The notes: generated by a model not told the origin, from the sequence alone. A DNA stretch of 64,000 bases from an uncultured Eubacterium sp. (GCA_947642745.1 CANRTU010000021.1:1-64000), one strand, 5' to 3'. Counted from the first letter of the stretch, positions 17,987 through 27,264 are shown. Numbers and translations: made by a program.

Positions 17987-19786
17987 TTATGGATTCTGAG
18001 GCTGGCGCAGGGTCTCTGGCGTTACAGTTGTGATCTGTCCGTTTTCTACCCGGTAGATCAGGTCGCATTCCTCAATCGTGGTCAGTCTGTGGGCAATAAT
18101 AACCAGTGTTTTCTTTCCATGAAGGCTGTTGACAGATTCCATAATGGCGGCTTCTGTCTCATTATCCAGCGCAGAAGTGGCTTCATCAAATATAACCAGC
18201 TCCGGCTGCGGATACAACGCCCTGGCAATACCTATCCGCTGCCTCTGCCCGCCGGAAAGACGCACGCCCCGCTCTCCGATTCTGGTTTCCAGGCCTTCCG
18301 GCAAACCTTCCACAAATTCCTTAAGCTGGGCTTCTTCCAGTGCGTCCCATACCCTGGCGTCGTCTGTCTCTTCTTTTTTCTGACCAAAAGCCACATTGGC
18401 CCGGATTGTGTCGTCCAGCATATAAATCGTCTGTGGTATATAGCTTAACCGGGACAGCCATTCATGATAATGCAGCCGGATATCCTGCCCATCCGATAAT
18501 ACGGATCCCGCTTCCGGCTGTAACAGTCCCAGCAGAATGTCCACTGCCGTGGTTTTCCCTGATCCGGAAGTTCCTATAATTCCAATGGACTTTCCTGCCG
18601 GAATCATCATACTGGCGTCTTTTAATACTTCTGTTTTTGCTTCCGGATACCGGAAATAAATATGGGACAATTCAGACTGGCTTCTGCAGGTCAGCGGCTT
18701 TTGTGGCTGTCCGGTCTGACTGCCGCGCTCCTGCTGCTCCTGTCTGGCTTTCTGTTCTTTCTGTCTCTCCCATTCCCTGGCCGCCTGCAGATTTTTAATC
18801 AGATTGTCCAGCATCGGCTCCTGAAAAGAGAGTGAGTTGACCGCCCCGCTGATTCTCGTAGTGCTGGGAAGCAGACGGATTGCCGCAAATGCAAAGGCTG
18901 TCAGCTGCGGCATCAGCTGGTCGATACTCTTTCCCATGGAAAGCAGCAGCATCAGTACTGCCAGTACCGCTGATACACTGACTGCTTCTATTAAGAGACG
19001 GGGCATCATCGTTACCACACTGTTAATTTTTTCCGCATCAATGGCTTTTTTTCCATATCCCGCATATTCTTCTATAAAATACTCTTCCTTATGGCTTACT
19101 TTGATATCCTTAATCCCATTTAATGCCTGCAGCAGCCATTTATTTGTCAGGGACGTATTCCGCATGTATTTCTGGCTGGCCCTGCGCAGCACCGGCCTGA
19201 CCGCTTTAAACATCAGCGCCATAATGACTCCCAGCACCAGCCCGATCAGCGCCGCCATGGAAGGATCAATAATAAATATGATAATAATCAGCGCCACGCT
19301 CACTGTCGCTTCCGTAAAAAAGTTTAATACTGTTGTCAGCAGGCCAAACGCATTGATCACATCCGTATTAATCACACGGGTAATTTCACCTGTGGAAGCG
19401 TTCAGAAAAAATTCATAAGGCCGGTACATATAAACCCGCAGCAGCTGCTTCTGTACGAGAAAACGGTTGTTGCACACAAAGCGGTATTGTAAATAATACT
19501 CCAGGAACAAAAACGCATTTTTGAATATATAAATAAAAACCAGCGCTCCCAGAATGAGCATCATTACCTGATAATACGTATCTATATGAAAGATGCCGCA
19601 AATCAGCCTCACATATCCTTTTTCCATAAAATGGCTGTCCAGAACAGCTGTCATCAGCGGCGCTACCATGGATACGCCCAGCATTTCCAGCAGACCTCCG
19701 AAAAGCATCAGAACAGCCAGCAGTAACGCTCCCCTCTGCTGTTCTCTTGTCATAATACTGCGAAATTTTTTTACAACCCTGATCAT
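17987..19786 (-). CDS. ABC exporter, lipid-linked glycan flippase-like (fused TMD-NBD)
   Basis: A 599-residue half-transporter: a transmembrane domain of about six helices (residues 15-310), a polar linker rich in Gln, Glu and Arg (about 335-365), and an ATPase domain. Walker A is GTSGSGKTT, the signature is LSGGQRQRIGIARALYPQPELVIFD, which runs into Walker B, and the switch His is in IIAHRLTT. The N-terminal MLGVSMVAPLM type resembles PglK/WlaB flippases, which fits the linked GT2 and UDP-galactopyranose mutase. The start ATG at 19786 was chosen because GGGAGAG precedes it; a longer start at 19819 lacks an RBS. The transported glycan is inferred. Confidence 0.87.
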   Translation of the reverse strand: MIRVVKKFRSIMTREQQRGALLLAVLMLFGGLLEMLGVSMVAPLMTAVLDSHFMEKGYVRLICGIFHIDTYYQVMMLILGALVFIYIFKNAFLFLEYYLQYRFVCNNRFLVQKQLLRVYMYRPYEFFLNASTGEITRVINTDVINAFGLLTTVLNFFTEATVSVALIIIIFIIDPSMAALIGLVLGVIMALMFKAVRPVLRRASQKYMRNTSLTNKWLLQALNGIKDIKVSHKEEYFIEEYAGYGKKAIDAEKINSVVTMMPRLLIEAVSVSAVLAVLMLLLSMGKSIDQLMPQLTAFAFAAIRLLPSTTRISGAVNSLSFQEPMLDNLIKNLQAAREWERQKEQKARQEQQERGSQTGQPQKPLTCRSQSELSHIYFRYPEAKTEVLKDASMMIPAGKSIGIIGTSGSGKTTAVDILLGLLQPEAGSVLSDGQDIRLHYHEWLSRLSYIPQTIYMLDDTIRANVAFGQKKEETDDARVWDALEEAQLKEFVEGLPEGLETRIGERGVRLSGGQRQRIGIARALYPQPELVIFDEATSALDNETEAAIMESVNSLHGKKTLVIIAHRLTTIEECDLIYRVENGQITTVTPETLRQPQNP

Positions 19787-19878
19787 TTGTCTCTCCCGGT
19801 CCCGTCGTAATATTTGCATTCAGAGAAAGGCATTCCCGCCAGATCTTTCTCTGGCGGAAACGCCTTCTGGTACAGGCA

Positions 19879-20154
19879 CTATATGAGTCCCTTCAGATCA
19901 AAATACACCCGGCTTCGGATTTCCTCATCCAGCGCCCCGATCTGTACTTTTGCCTCAGCGGCTTTTTCATGGTGTGTAATGACAATACATACTTCTTTTG
20001 CCCCTTCAAATTTTCTGCGTTGAAGGATTGGAACTTTGTGCCATTCTTCCGCATACGGGATTCTTTTCTGAATCATGGCGTTCATTACTTTGGACTTAAT
20101 GACCCCGTTTGCAATCGCACACAATGCAATATCCCGTTCCGCTCTCATACTCAT
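19879..20154 (-). CDS. Conserved-looking small protein of unknown function
   Basis: A 91-residue soluble protein that I do not recognise. It has charged helices at the N-terminus (RAERDIALCAIANGVIKSKV) and an alternating beta pattern later (AKEVCIVITHH). AGGGGGC lies 8 bases before the ATG at 20154; a TTG at 20157 is also open. It begins 11 bases after the GT2 stop and is followed by the ABC gene, so it belongs to this small glycan operon. No signal peptide or membrane segment is seen. Confidence 0.65.
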   Translation of the reverse strand: MSMRAERDIALCAIANGVIKSKVMNAMIQKRIPYAEEWHKVPILQRRKFEGAKEVCIVITHHEKAAEAKVQIGALDEEIRSRVYFDLKGLI

Positions 20155-20165
20155 CAAAATGCCCC

Positions 20166-21182
20166 CTAATTAAATCCCACTACTTTCTGCGCAATTTTAT
20201 ATGCGGCAATAGAAATCCGCCGGCCGCCTCTGCCTGGCAGATTCATCGTGTTGCCCATAATCCCGTTTCGCAGATGATGAAACAGCCGCAGATCTTTCTG
20301 TCTGATATAACTCCACAGTTCCCGTTTTTTCTCCAGATTTTCCTTCGAGCCGGAACGGATCAGCAGGACAGTAGAAATAACGGTAATAATTTCCAGGTAA
20401 TTAAACATGTATTTCCGCAGCTTTTTGTTTGGAATCTTCCACAAATCATACGTATCTATCATAAGCTTATTGACCTTGATCTGCTGGTCAATGCGCTGGA
20501 TCATCACCGTTTCGTTCACAGACTGGTCTCCCCGTCCGATAAAATAGCGGTAAAAATCCACGTTCAGATAATACATGGTTTTCACGTACGGCAGCGGTGT
20601 ATATACATACAAATTGTCCACATAGAATGTATGTTTTGGCAGCCGCAGCCCGCAGTCCCGCAACAATTTCGTCCGGTATATGACAGAATGCATGAGCAGA
20701 TACCGGCCTTTGTGTATATGGCGCACATCACTCCATGTAAAAATCCTGTCCTGTACCAGGGATGAAGTGTATTTCATAACCCTTTTATGTTTTACCCCTG
20801 TCTTTTCGTATACAAAATTAGAAATCAGCATATCCAGAGACTGGTCTGAAGAAGCAATTTCCTTTAACGTCATCAGAATTTTCTCATAGGACTCCCGGTC
20901 TACCCAGTCGTCGCTGTCCACAACTTTAAAATACAATCCCTGCGCATTTCTTAAGCCTGCGTTTACCGCTTCGCCGTGCCCGCCGTTTTCCTGATGGATT
21001 GCTTTTACAATGCCAGGATACTTCTTTTCATATGCATCCGCAATCTGGGGCGTCAGATCCCAGGAACCGTCGTCCACCACCAGTATTTCCACATCATCCC
21101 CGCCGGGCAGCAGGGAATCAATACAGCGTTCCATATATTCTTCGGAATTATAACACGGTATTGCGATTGATAATAATTTCAT
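20166..21182 (-). CDS. GT2 family glycosyltransferase
   Basis: A 338-residue GT-A fold glycosyltransferase. It starts MKLLSIAIPCYNSEEYMERC, has VDDGSWDL near residue 37, GHGEAVNAGL near 68 and the acidic metal site VDSDDWVD near 88. The remainder is a helical C-terminal region without transmembrane helices, so the enzyme is cytoplasmic or membrane-associated. AAGGAGAGAGGG precedes the ATG. It lies between glf and the flippase-like ABC gene, suggesting transfer of a sugar, perhaps galactofuranose, onto a lipid-linked glycan. Donor and acceptor are not readable. Confidence 0.88.
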   Translation of the reverse strand: MKLLSIAIPCYNSEEYMERCIDSLLPGGDDVEILVVDDGSWDLTPQIADAYEKKYPGIVKAIHQENGGHGEAVNAGLRNAQGLYFKVVDSDDWVDRESYEKILMTLKEIASSDQSLDMLISNFVYEKTGVKHKRVMKYTSSLVQDRIFTWSDVRHIHKGRYLLMHSVIYRTKLLRDCGLRLPKHTFYVDNLYVYTPLPYVKTMYYLNVDFYRYFIGRGDQSVNETVMIQRIDQQIKVNKLMIDTYDLWKIPNKKLRKYMFNYLEIITVISTVLLIRSGSKENLEKKRELWSYIRQKDLRLFHHLRNGIMGNTMNLPGRGGRRISIAAYKIAQKVVGFN

Positions 21183-21334
21183 CCCTCTCTCCTTGTTTTC
21201 CCATTTGATACTGTAAATGTCTCCGCCCCGGGCGGCTTTGTCTGAATCCCGGCATGTGACGCACTATTTTATGATCTGCCGGATTATTTTAATCGTTCAC
21301 TTTTGCGGCGGTCTGCCAGCCAGACAGTATACGG

Positions 21335-22501
21335 TTAACCAGCCCTGTGTATCAGCCGGTCTGCCAGCGCCAGCGCCTTATCCGCCATGGCATCCATATT
21401 GTAATATTTATATTCTGCCAGTCTGCCCAGCAGATACAGATTTTCTATCTGGCCGGCCAGCTCCTGGTACTGTTTATATAATGCCTCATTTTCCGCATTC
21501 ATAATCGCATAATAAGGTATCTCTCCTTCTGCTCCGGTGTAGGCAAACGGATATTCCCTTATGATCGTGGTTCCTGATGTGTTCCGCTGCCCGGTCAGGT
21601 GCTTAAACTCTGTAATGCGGGTAAAATCTTCACTGACAGTATAATTCACAACGCTGTGCCCGCCCTGAAAATCATCCGTATCCAGATGCTCAGAATCAAA
21701 ACGCAGGGACCGGTATGGCAGCCTGCCGTACTGACAGTCATACAGCTCATCCAGCGCACCAGTAAAAATCACATTTCCTTCAAACCGGCTCCCCTCAAAG
21801 TATATTTCTTTTTCCCTAAACTCCATTAGTGTTCTGGCGTCTGTGGAAGTGCGCACCGTAATATTTTCATGCCGTAACATATTTTCAAACATTGCGGTAA
21901 ACCCCTCCGCCGGAACACCCTGATATTTATCCTGGAAATAGCGGGTATCATAGGAAATCAGAACCGGCACCCGGCCTGTCACCTGCGGGTCGATTTCTTC
22001 CGGTGTCTGCCCCCACTGTTTCATTGTATATTTTAAAAATACATTTTCATATACGTACCTGGCGATGTCCTGAATCTGTGGGTCCGGATGCTCCCGCAGT
22101 TTCATAATCGGAACCCGGCTGCCTTCCCCGTATGCGGCGATCAGCTTCTGCTCCAGTTCACCGGCCTGTTTCTCTTCATATACCATATGCAGTGTCTTCA
22201 GGTTAAACGGAACCGGAAGCAGTCTGTCTCCCACCCTGGCCACTACCTGATGGCCCTGTTCATACAGATACCATTCTGTAAATCTGGACAAATACGCAAA
22301 TACAGATTCCAGATTTGTATGAAAAATGTGAGGACCATATTCATGCACCAGTATACCGTACGCATCTGTGCGGTCATAGCAGTTGCCGCCGGTATGATTC
22401 CTCTTTTCAATAACCAGTACTTTATGGTTTCCCTCTTCCGCCAGCTTTCTGGCTGCGACACTTCCCGCAATACCTGCTCCAATTACAATGCTGTCGTACA
22501 T
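21335..22501 (-). CDS. glf: UDP-galactopyranose mutase
   Basis: Flavoenzyme converting UDP-galactopyranose to UDP-galactofuranose. It has 388 residues, the usual length. The FAD motif VIGAGIAGSVAARKLAEEG opens the protein, followed by the family stretches HTGGNCYD, YGPHIFHT and LKYTMKQWGQTPEEID. The C-terminus (GRLAEYKYYNMDAMADKAL) is typical. AAAGGAGGAG precedes the ATG. Its presence shows that the cell makes galactofuranose-containing glycan, probably with the GT2 and ABC genes downstream. A short copy of its last codons may lie after the stop (see findings). Confidence 0.95.
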   Translation of the reverse strand: MYDSIVIGAGIAGSVAARKLAEEGNHKVLVIEKRNHTGGNCYDRTDAYGILVHEYGPHIFHTNLESVFAYLSRFTEWYLYEQGHQVVARVGDRLLPVPFNLKTLHMVYEEKQAGELEQKLIAAYGEGSRVPIMKLREHPDPQIQDIARYVYENVFLKYTMKQWGQTPEEIDPQVTGRVPVLISYDTRYFQDKYQGVPAEGFTAMFENMLRHENITVRTSTDARTLMEFREKEIYFEGSRFEGNVIFTGALDELYDCQYGRLPYRSLRFDSEHLDTDDFQGGHSVVNYTVSEDFTRITEFKHLTGQRNTSGTTIIREYPFAYTGAEGEIPYYAIMNAENEALYKQYQELAGQIENLYLLGRLAEYKYYNMDAMADKALALADRLIHRAG

Positions 22502-22677
22502 AGCTCCTCCTTTTGAATCTGGCCGTACCGACAGGATAACGTCCGCCGGCCGTTTTTCACATGGAACTTATTATACACAATTTTTTCTTAAATGTCAGTA
22601 GTTTTATAAAATCAAAACAGTTCTTTGTTAAAGTTCATCCCGGGCCAGAGCGTAACCGTTCTTTTCCAGATCATGAC

Positions 22678-22715
22678 AAGACAAAGACCCAGCCCAAGGG
22701 CCGGGTCTTTGTCTT
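22678..22715. terminator. Strong bidirectional terminator hairpin
   Basis: AAGACAAAGACCC pairs with GGGTCTTTGTCTT, with a further CCC/GGG inner pairing. It lies between glf and mutY and could end the mutY transcript, or the structured RNA candidate, before glf. Confidence 0.75.
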
Positions 22716-22840
22716 ATAGTTTCTAAGGGGAAGCCGGCGCTAGGGAACACCGGCCTTTGTATGAAAAAGAAATTAGGTTATTAGCTTTGGGAGGAACCCT
22801 GCCTGTTCGGGCAGGGTAACGTGGCTTTGTATAAAAGCCA
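22716..22840. ncRNA. Candidate structured non-coding RNA between glf and mutY
   Basis: Three further perfect or near-perfect hairpins follow the terminator in close series: GCCGG/CCGGC (22733-22754), ACCCTGCC/GGCAGGGT (22796-22817) and TGGCTTT/AAAGCCA (22822-22840). There is no ORF. The remaining 190 bases up to mutY are AT-rich. I do not recognise a known RNA family and could not decide the strand. If transcribed on the minus strand it would end at the 22678-22715 terminator. Confidence 0.4.
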
Positions 22841-23031
22841 GCGTATAAAATATGAAAATGATGGTTAACTAGAAAATGATGTTTCTTGATTAACTGTATC
22901 CTATCATACAGGCAATTTGTGAAATCCGTGTGTGAAAGAAATGAGGATATTGTAAATAAAATATGAACATTTTTCCTGCCGGAATCTGCTGGAAACGCAG
23001 GGCTTCACCAGACGGAAAACAGGAACGTATG

Positions 23032-24132
23032 TTACTCATAACGCTCCTGTCCCAGACGGATATTCATATATTTCGTATATCTGGCAAAAGCTGAGGGAAT
23101 CGCATATTTTTCTTCTGATACCTCCGCCTGCGCAAATACAAATCCCGACGGCTGCTCCACCCCGTCGTCCAGCTGGGCAATGCGGATCATATAGCCTCTC
23201 ATATGCCATTCTATGTGGGAAAAAATATGTTTCGCTTCTTCTAACGGTTCTATTTTTACCGGCAGAAGCTTTCGTTCCCTCACATAATCCAGCGCCTCTT
23301 CCTGCGTCCTGTAGCCGGACAGATTGGGAAATTCATACATGCCTGCCAGCAGTCCCCGGGCCGGACGGCGGTGCAGCAGCACTTTCTCCCCGTCACAGAT
23401 AATAAGCACCGTTTTCTCCTCAATCTTTCTGGTCTTTGCCTTTCCCCGGACCGGTATATGTCCATGGCTGCCGTTCTTCTTTGCCAGACAGTACGACTCC
23501 CAGGGACACCTGTTACATGCCGGTTCTCCGTTTGGTCCGCATACCGTTGCCCCAAGTTCCATCATCGCCTGGGTAAAGCTTCCGGCGTTGTCTTTTGGTA
23601 TCACCGGCAGCAGCAGCTTTTCCACTTCTGATTTTACTGACTGCTTCATAATATCCGACGAATCTTCCGATACCCGCATCAGAATGCGAAGCACATTGCC
23701 GTCTACTGCTGGCACCGGAATCCCGTACGCAATTGAGGCAATGGCCCCTGCCGTATAATGCCCGATTCCCTTCAGTTTTAACAGTTCTTCGTAATCAGCG
23801 GGCAGTTCCCCGCCGTATTCCGCCACCAGTGTCCTGGCCGCCGCCCGCATATTGCGCACACGGTTATAATAGCCCAGCCCTTCCCATAATTTCAGCAGCT
23901 GCTCCTCCCCGCACGCCGCCAGGGCAGCTGCGTCGGGCAGTTCCTTAATAAACCGCTCAAAATACGGTTTTACCGCTTCCACCCTTGTCTGCTGAAGCAT
24001 AATTTCCGATACCCATACCCGGTAAGGCGCCGGATCTTCCCTCCAGGGCAGCGCCCTGGCATGAACCCCATACCATTCCAGCAGCGGACTGACCAGCTGC
24101 TCCAGATTAAAATCTTTTAACATATTTAACAT
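23032..24132 (-). CDS. mutY: A/G-specific adenine DNA glycosylase
   Basis: Removes adenine mispaired with 8-oxoguanine. The 366-residue protein has the helix-hairpin-helix LLKLKGIGHYTAGAIASIAYG with the catalytic Asp in VDGNVLRI. The Fe-S cluster cysteines lie near residues 190-210 (CGPNGEPACNRC then YC), and the C-terminal NUDIX-like domain starts near 235 (KTVLIICDGEKVLLHRRPARG). The first cysteine spacing is C-x7-C rather than the E. coli C-x6-C. The start at 24132 (MLNMLKDF) has AAAGGA upstream; a second ATG three codons in is possible. It appears monocistronic. Confidence 0.95.
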   Translation of the reverse strand: MLNMLKDFNLEQLVSPLLEWYGVHARALPWREDPAPYRVWVSEIMLQQTRVEAVKPYFERFIKELPDAAALAACGEEQLLKLWEGLGYYNRVRNMRAAARTLVAEYGGELPADYEELLKLKGIGHYTAGAIASIAYGIPVPAVDGNVLRILMRVSEDSSDIMKQSVKSEVEKLLLPVIPKDNAGSFTQAMMELGATVCGPNGEPACNRCPWESYCLAKKNGSHGHIPVRGKAKTRKIEEKTVLIICDGEKVLLHRRPARGLLAGMYEFPNLSGYRTQEEALDYVRERKLLPVKIEPLEEAKHIFSHIEWHMRGYMIRIAQLDDGVEQPSGFVFAQAEVSEEKYAIPSAFARYTKYMNIRLGQERYE

Positions 24133-24157
24133 CCTTTTCCAGAAAACAGATGCCCCG

Positions 24158-24353
24158 GAGCGTATTTGAAAAACGCTTTCCCCAGGATATGCCTTCCAGT
24201 TTGTACCCTATAGGCATGATATGGAGAATTTATTCCAGATCCGGGAGGTGTACCCAAAGGGCATGATATAGCGGACTACATTGACCAAATTTGGGATAAA
24301 TTATCCGCAAACCGGGGCGTACAGATCATGGGAACAATTTTTCAAACACGCTC
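24158..24353. repeat. MITE-like element with 16-bp terminal inverted repeats
   Basis: The left end GAGCGTATTTGAAAAA and right end TTTTTCAAACACGCTC are inverted repeats matching at 15 of 16 positions. Length is 196 bases with no ORF. Internal copies of a GGCATGATAT motif occur near 24208 and 24265. The ends resemble those of 10999-11183, suggesting a small family. Confidence 0.65.
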
Positions 24354-24372
24354 TGGCGGACAATACCAGATA

Positions 24373-25073
24373 ATGCATGGTTATAAGTCATTTCATGATA
24401 TTGGACGGCCGCATATTTCCCGGACACCGGGGAAAGGCAGCCTGTCCATGACGGCATTCCGATTCCGGCTTATCCCCATAGTCACGCCCTCAGGGACATG
24501 CTGCCTCCCCCTCTGCTGTTTCCGGCAGAATATTCATACCTTTCCCGATTTGTTGTTTCAGTACCGGACAGATACATGTGATAAACGAAAAAATAGCGCA
24601 TATCCGGATTATTTTAACAACAGTTCCTGCCTCATCCTTCCACAGTACGGAAAAAAGCAGGTTGCATGCCGCTCCTGGGGAAATGTTCCGTCACATTCCA
24701 GCAGACATGGTTATCCTGTCTCCCGGGACACTGTATGCAGAGGCAGACAGAACAGATGTTTGGATATTGCCGGAAACAGCCGGGGAAATGTGTGCTGCCC
24801 CTGCCGGGGTGACTGTGGAGAAAAGCAGGCAGTTCTCAGGTTTCTGTCAGTATACAGGATTCAGGGACATGGACGTCCCTGAAAGGTGCTTCTGAGCCAG
24901 GGATGGCGAATAAGCACCGGTCCGTCCGGTAAGAACACCTTCCGGGCAGAAATCTTAGAACTGGCAGCTTTTCGGAGCGGAACACCGGCAGGGGCAGCAC
25001 ACATTTCCCAGGCGTCCGGAATATACTCTTATCTTCCGGCTGCCATGACACAAAACTGCGGATAATCATGCAT
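24373..25073. repeat. Large non-coding element D1 with nested inverted repeats
   Basis: The outer ends ATGCATGGTTAT (24373-24384) and ATAATCATGCAT (25062-25073) are inverted copies. Just inside, TTTCCCGGACACCGGGGAAA at the left matches, inverted, the CCCAGGCGTCCGG region near 25007-25019. A perfect 25-base inverted repeat (24783-24807 with 24985-25009) continues imperfectly for some 40 more bases on the inner side, and further short hairpins lie between. No ORF with an RBS is seen. A relative, D2, lies at 42437-42975. Confidence 0.65.
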
Positions 25074-25093
25074 TTACTTTTTTGTTTCTGATA

Positions 25094-26965
25094 TTACCAG
25101 CCCACTGTCCCCTGCACACTATTGGAAGACGGCCCTGTCACTTTCACTTTATTCTGGACAAACGCATATTTTACAGTGTAGTCATACACTACGCCTTTGG
25201 CCGCCTGTTTGTCCTGAAAGCTTGTTTTCGTCATATTTTTTATTGTTTTAATCCGTTTATAAGACTCCTGATTCTGCCTGCGGAAAATAAATACACGGTT
25301 TGCTTTTGCGTATTTCTTCCAGGAAAGTTTATTGGCTGTAGTTGTTGTAGCAATGCTTACTTCCGGCTTCTGCCCTTTTACTGCCAGCAGCCTTGTTACC
25401 ATGGCTTTTGTCTGGTCTCCCGCTATTCCGTCTGCCGGCATTCCCCATTTAAGCTGAAAATCCGTAACCAGCTTCGTCATGGAATCAGACCAGACTCCAT
25501 TAACTGTTATAGACGCCTTCTCCAGTTTTATCAAAGCGGCCTGCAGCCACTGCACATCCTGTTTCTGCATATATTTGCCCGCATACAGCGCTCCGGCAGG
25601 CACCTGATAGTCCGCCGGATTGGTGGAGCAGACAGTAACTGTAATTGTCAGACTGGCGGCCTGGTATACTTTTGTCTGCGCCTGGCTGACTGTGATATAT
25701 GCCTGTCCGGTACCTTTAACTGTCACTTTCCCTTTTTTGCCTACTTTCACTACTGCGGTGTCAGATGACTGATAAGTAACTGGTACCGTATTATGGCTGG
25801 ATGTAATCTGAAGGCTGAATGATTTCTCCGTGTCGTTCACCACATAAGAAGTATAGGCGGATTTCAGGTTATTTTTCTCCAGTGACGGCTTTGACGGCGT
25901 CGTAGGTTTTTCCGGTGTAACAGAAGGCGTAGCAGGTTTGACTGTTGGCATAGTAGGTTTGACTGTCGGCACGGTTGTCCCCGGTTTTGTAGCCGGTGTG
26001 GATGGTTCTGAAGGGTCCTGCGGCGTCACTTTCTCACTGGCAGCCACAGCCTTGATCAGGGCGGTAATCGTATCTTTGCCTGCCACACCGTCCGCCTCAA
26101 GACTTTTTGCTGACTGAAACGCCCTTACAGCCTCTGTGGTATCTGTATCATAAATTCCGGTTATCGTCAGCTTTGCTTTCATGCACTGATTCAGGGAACG
26201 CTGTATCCAGGAGGCGCCGCTGCCTTTTGCAGTCGTATAATCATGCGGGATATAAGAATCTCCTGTATTACAAAACGCCCAGCCCAGCCCGGCTGCATAC
26301 TGATATGTATGGAATCGTCTGGCGGAATATGCTCCCATGACAGAATCTGAAATTGCCGCTTCGTGCAGTTCATTTAAAGTTACTTTTCCATAGCTTCCCG
26401 CAATTTTCGACGCAGCAGTGGCAACACGGCCCGCCGCTCCCGCACCGCCCTGGTTTGCCAGGTCCGCAAAATAAACAAGCGCCGGCTCATTGGTTATCCC
26501 GAGACGCTGCCCCTGTTCAATATAACCGGAGATATCCTTGTTGCCAAGAGCATCCTGCGCCGCTTTACTTTCATCTGTAGCCAGCAGTTTTTTAATTTTT
26601 GCCGCTTCCGCAGTTGTGAGTTTTCTCGTACTCCATTTTGTGGCATCATTTGTCGTTATTTCTTTATAAAGCGCCTGGCCCAGAAGGTCCTGTGCCTGGC
26701 TTTCATCTGCTTCCACAATGGTCTGGAGCAGGGATAAGGCCCGCCAGCCATGCCATTGCAGCTTTCCGATGGACAATGCGCCGTTATCATCCGGGTTTAC
26801 CGAATTGTAACCGCCTTCGTTGTCGCACAAAATCTGCAGCGAAGCAGATACAACCGCATCCATACCCGCTGGCGCCGCGCCTGCCGCACCTGCATTCGTA
26901 AACAGTAAAAGCAGCGCCAGGACACACGCCATTATTACGTCTGGTATTCTGGTTTTATTTCTCAT
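25094..26965 (-). CDS. Secreted lysozyme-like protein with two peptidoglycan-binding domains
   Basis: A 623-residue exported protein. A signal peptide covers about residues 1-32 (VIMACVLALLLLF, then AGAAGAAPAG). Residues 35-235 resemble a lysozyme/chitosanase-like fold (LCDNEGGYNSVNPDDNGALS, IGKLQWHGWRALSLL) in which E and D could be catalytic. PG-binding type 1 domains lie near 255-305 and 470-525 (QSAKSLEADGVAGKDT; FQLKWGMPADGIAGDQT). Between them are a Pro/Thr/Lys linker (KPTMPTVKPATPSVTPEKP) and a BIG2-like unit. A fibronectin-III-like domain ends the protein. It probably acts on or binds the cell wall; the catalytic class is uncertain. AGAGAGG precedes the ATG. Confidence 0.8.
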   Translation of the reverse strand: MRNKTRIPDVIMACVLALLLLFTNAGAAGAAPAGMDAVVSASLQILCDNEGGYNSVNPDDNGALSIGKLQWHGWRALSLLQTIVEADESQAQDLLGQALYKEITTNDATKWSTRKLTTAEAAKIKKLLATDESKAAQDALGNKDISGYIEQGQRLGITNEPALVYFADLANQGGAGAAGRVATAASKIAGSYGKVTLNELHEAAISDSVMGAYSARRFHTYQYAAGLGWAFCNTGDSYIPHDYTTAKGSGASWIQRSLNQCMKAKLTITGIYDTDTTEAVRAFQSAKSLEADGVAGKDTITALIKAVAASEKVTPQDPSEPSTPATKPGTTVPTVKPTMPTVKPATPSVTPEKPTTPSKPSLEKNNLKSAYTSYVVNDTEKSFSLQITSSHNTVPVTYQSSDTAVVKVGKKGKVTVKGTGQAYITVSQAQTKVYQAASLTITVTVCSTNPADYQVPAGALYAGKYMQKQDVQWLQAALIKLEKASITVNGVWSDSMTKLVTDFQLKWGMPADGIAGDQTKAMVTRLLAVKGQKPEVSIATTTTANKLSWKKYAKANRVFIFRRQNQESYKRIKTIKNMTKTSFQDKQAAKGVVYDYTVKYAFVQNKVKVTGPSSNSVQGTVGW

Positions 26966-27016
26966 AATGTATTCCTCTCTGCTTTATTTTTTAGTAAGAT
27001 ATTTCCGGACACATAA

Positions 27017-27182
27017 CCAGTTTACTGACCACTTGTTATTTATGGTAGTATGCTGAATATTTTATCACTGTTCAGGGCGGATTTTCCACATCGCAGCAAC
27101 AGCTGCGGTTAGAAAATCCAATTCAGCGGATGGCAGAACAAACAGTGTGATTACCATAAATAACAAGTGATCAGTGCACTGG
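27017..27182. repeat. 166-bp palindromic MITE-like element, copy 1
   Basis: The ends match as inverted repeats over more than 30 bases; the core of the arm is CACTTGTTATTTATGGTA, inverted at the right as TACCATAAATAACAAGTG. The interior is also palindromic (GGATTTTC with GAAAATCC around GCAGCAACAGCTGC). It lies between the secreted lysozyme-like gene and the crt promoter. A second copy of the same length lies at 35130-35295. Confidence 0.85.
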
Positions 27183-27264
27183 CCCGTCCACGCAGCCTGC
27201 CTTTAAATAAATACGTATGACCAGGTCAAAATACTGGTATTTACAATGATTTTCGGGAATTTTA

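Noticed and set aside
24373-25073. A degraded protein gene in the 700-base gap
   Set aside because: All frames are interrupted or lack start signals, and the nested inverted repeats explain the sequence better.
25082-25768. A 228-codon plus-strand gene opposite the lysozyme-like gene
   Set aside because: It is antisense to a well-supported secreted protein with signal peptide and domains, and its own product is Phe/Cys/His-rich nonsense typical of a shadow frame.
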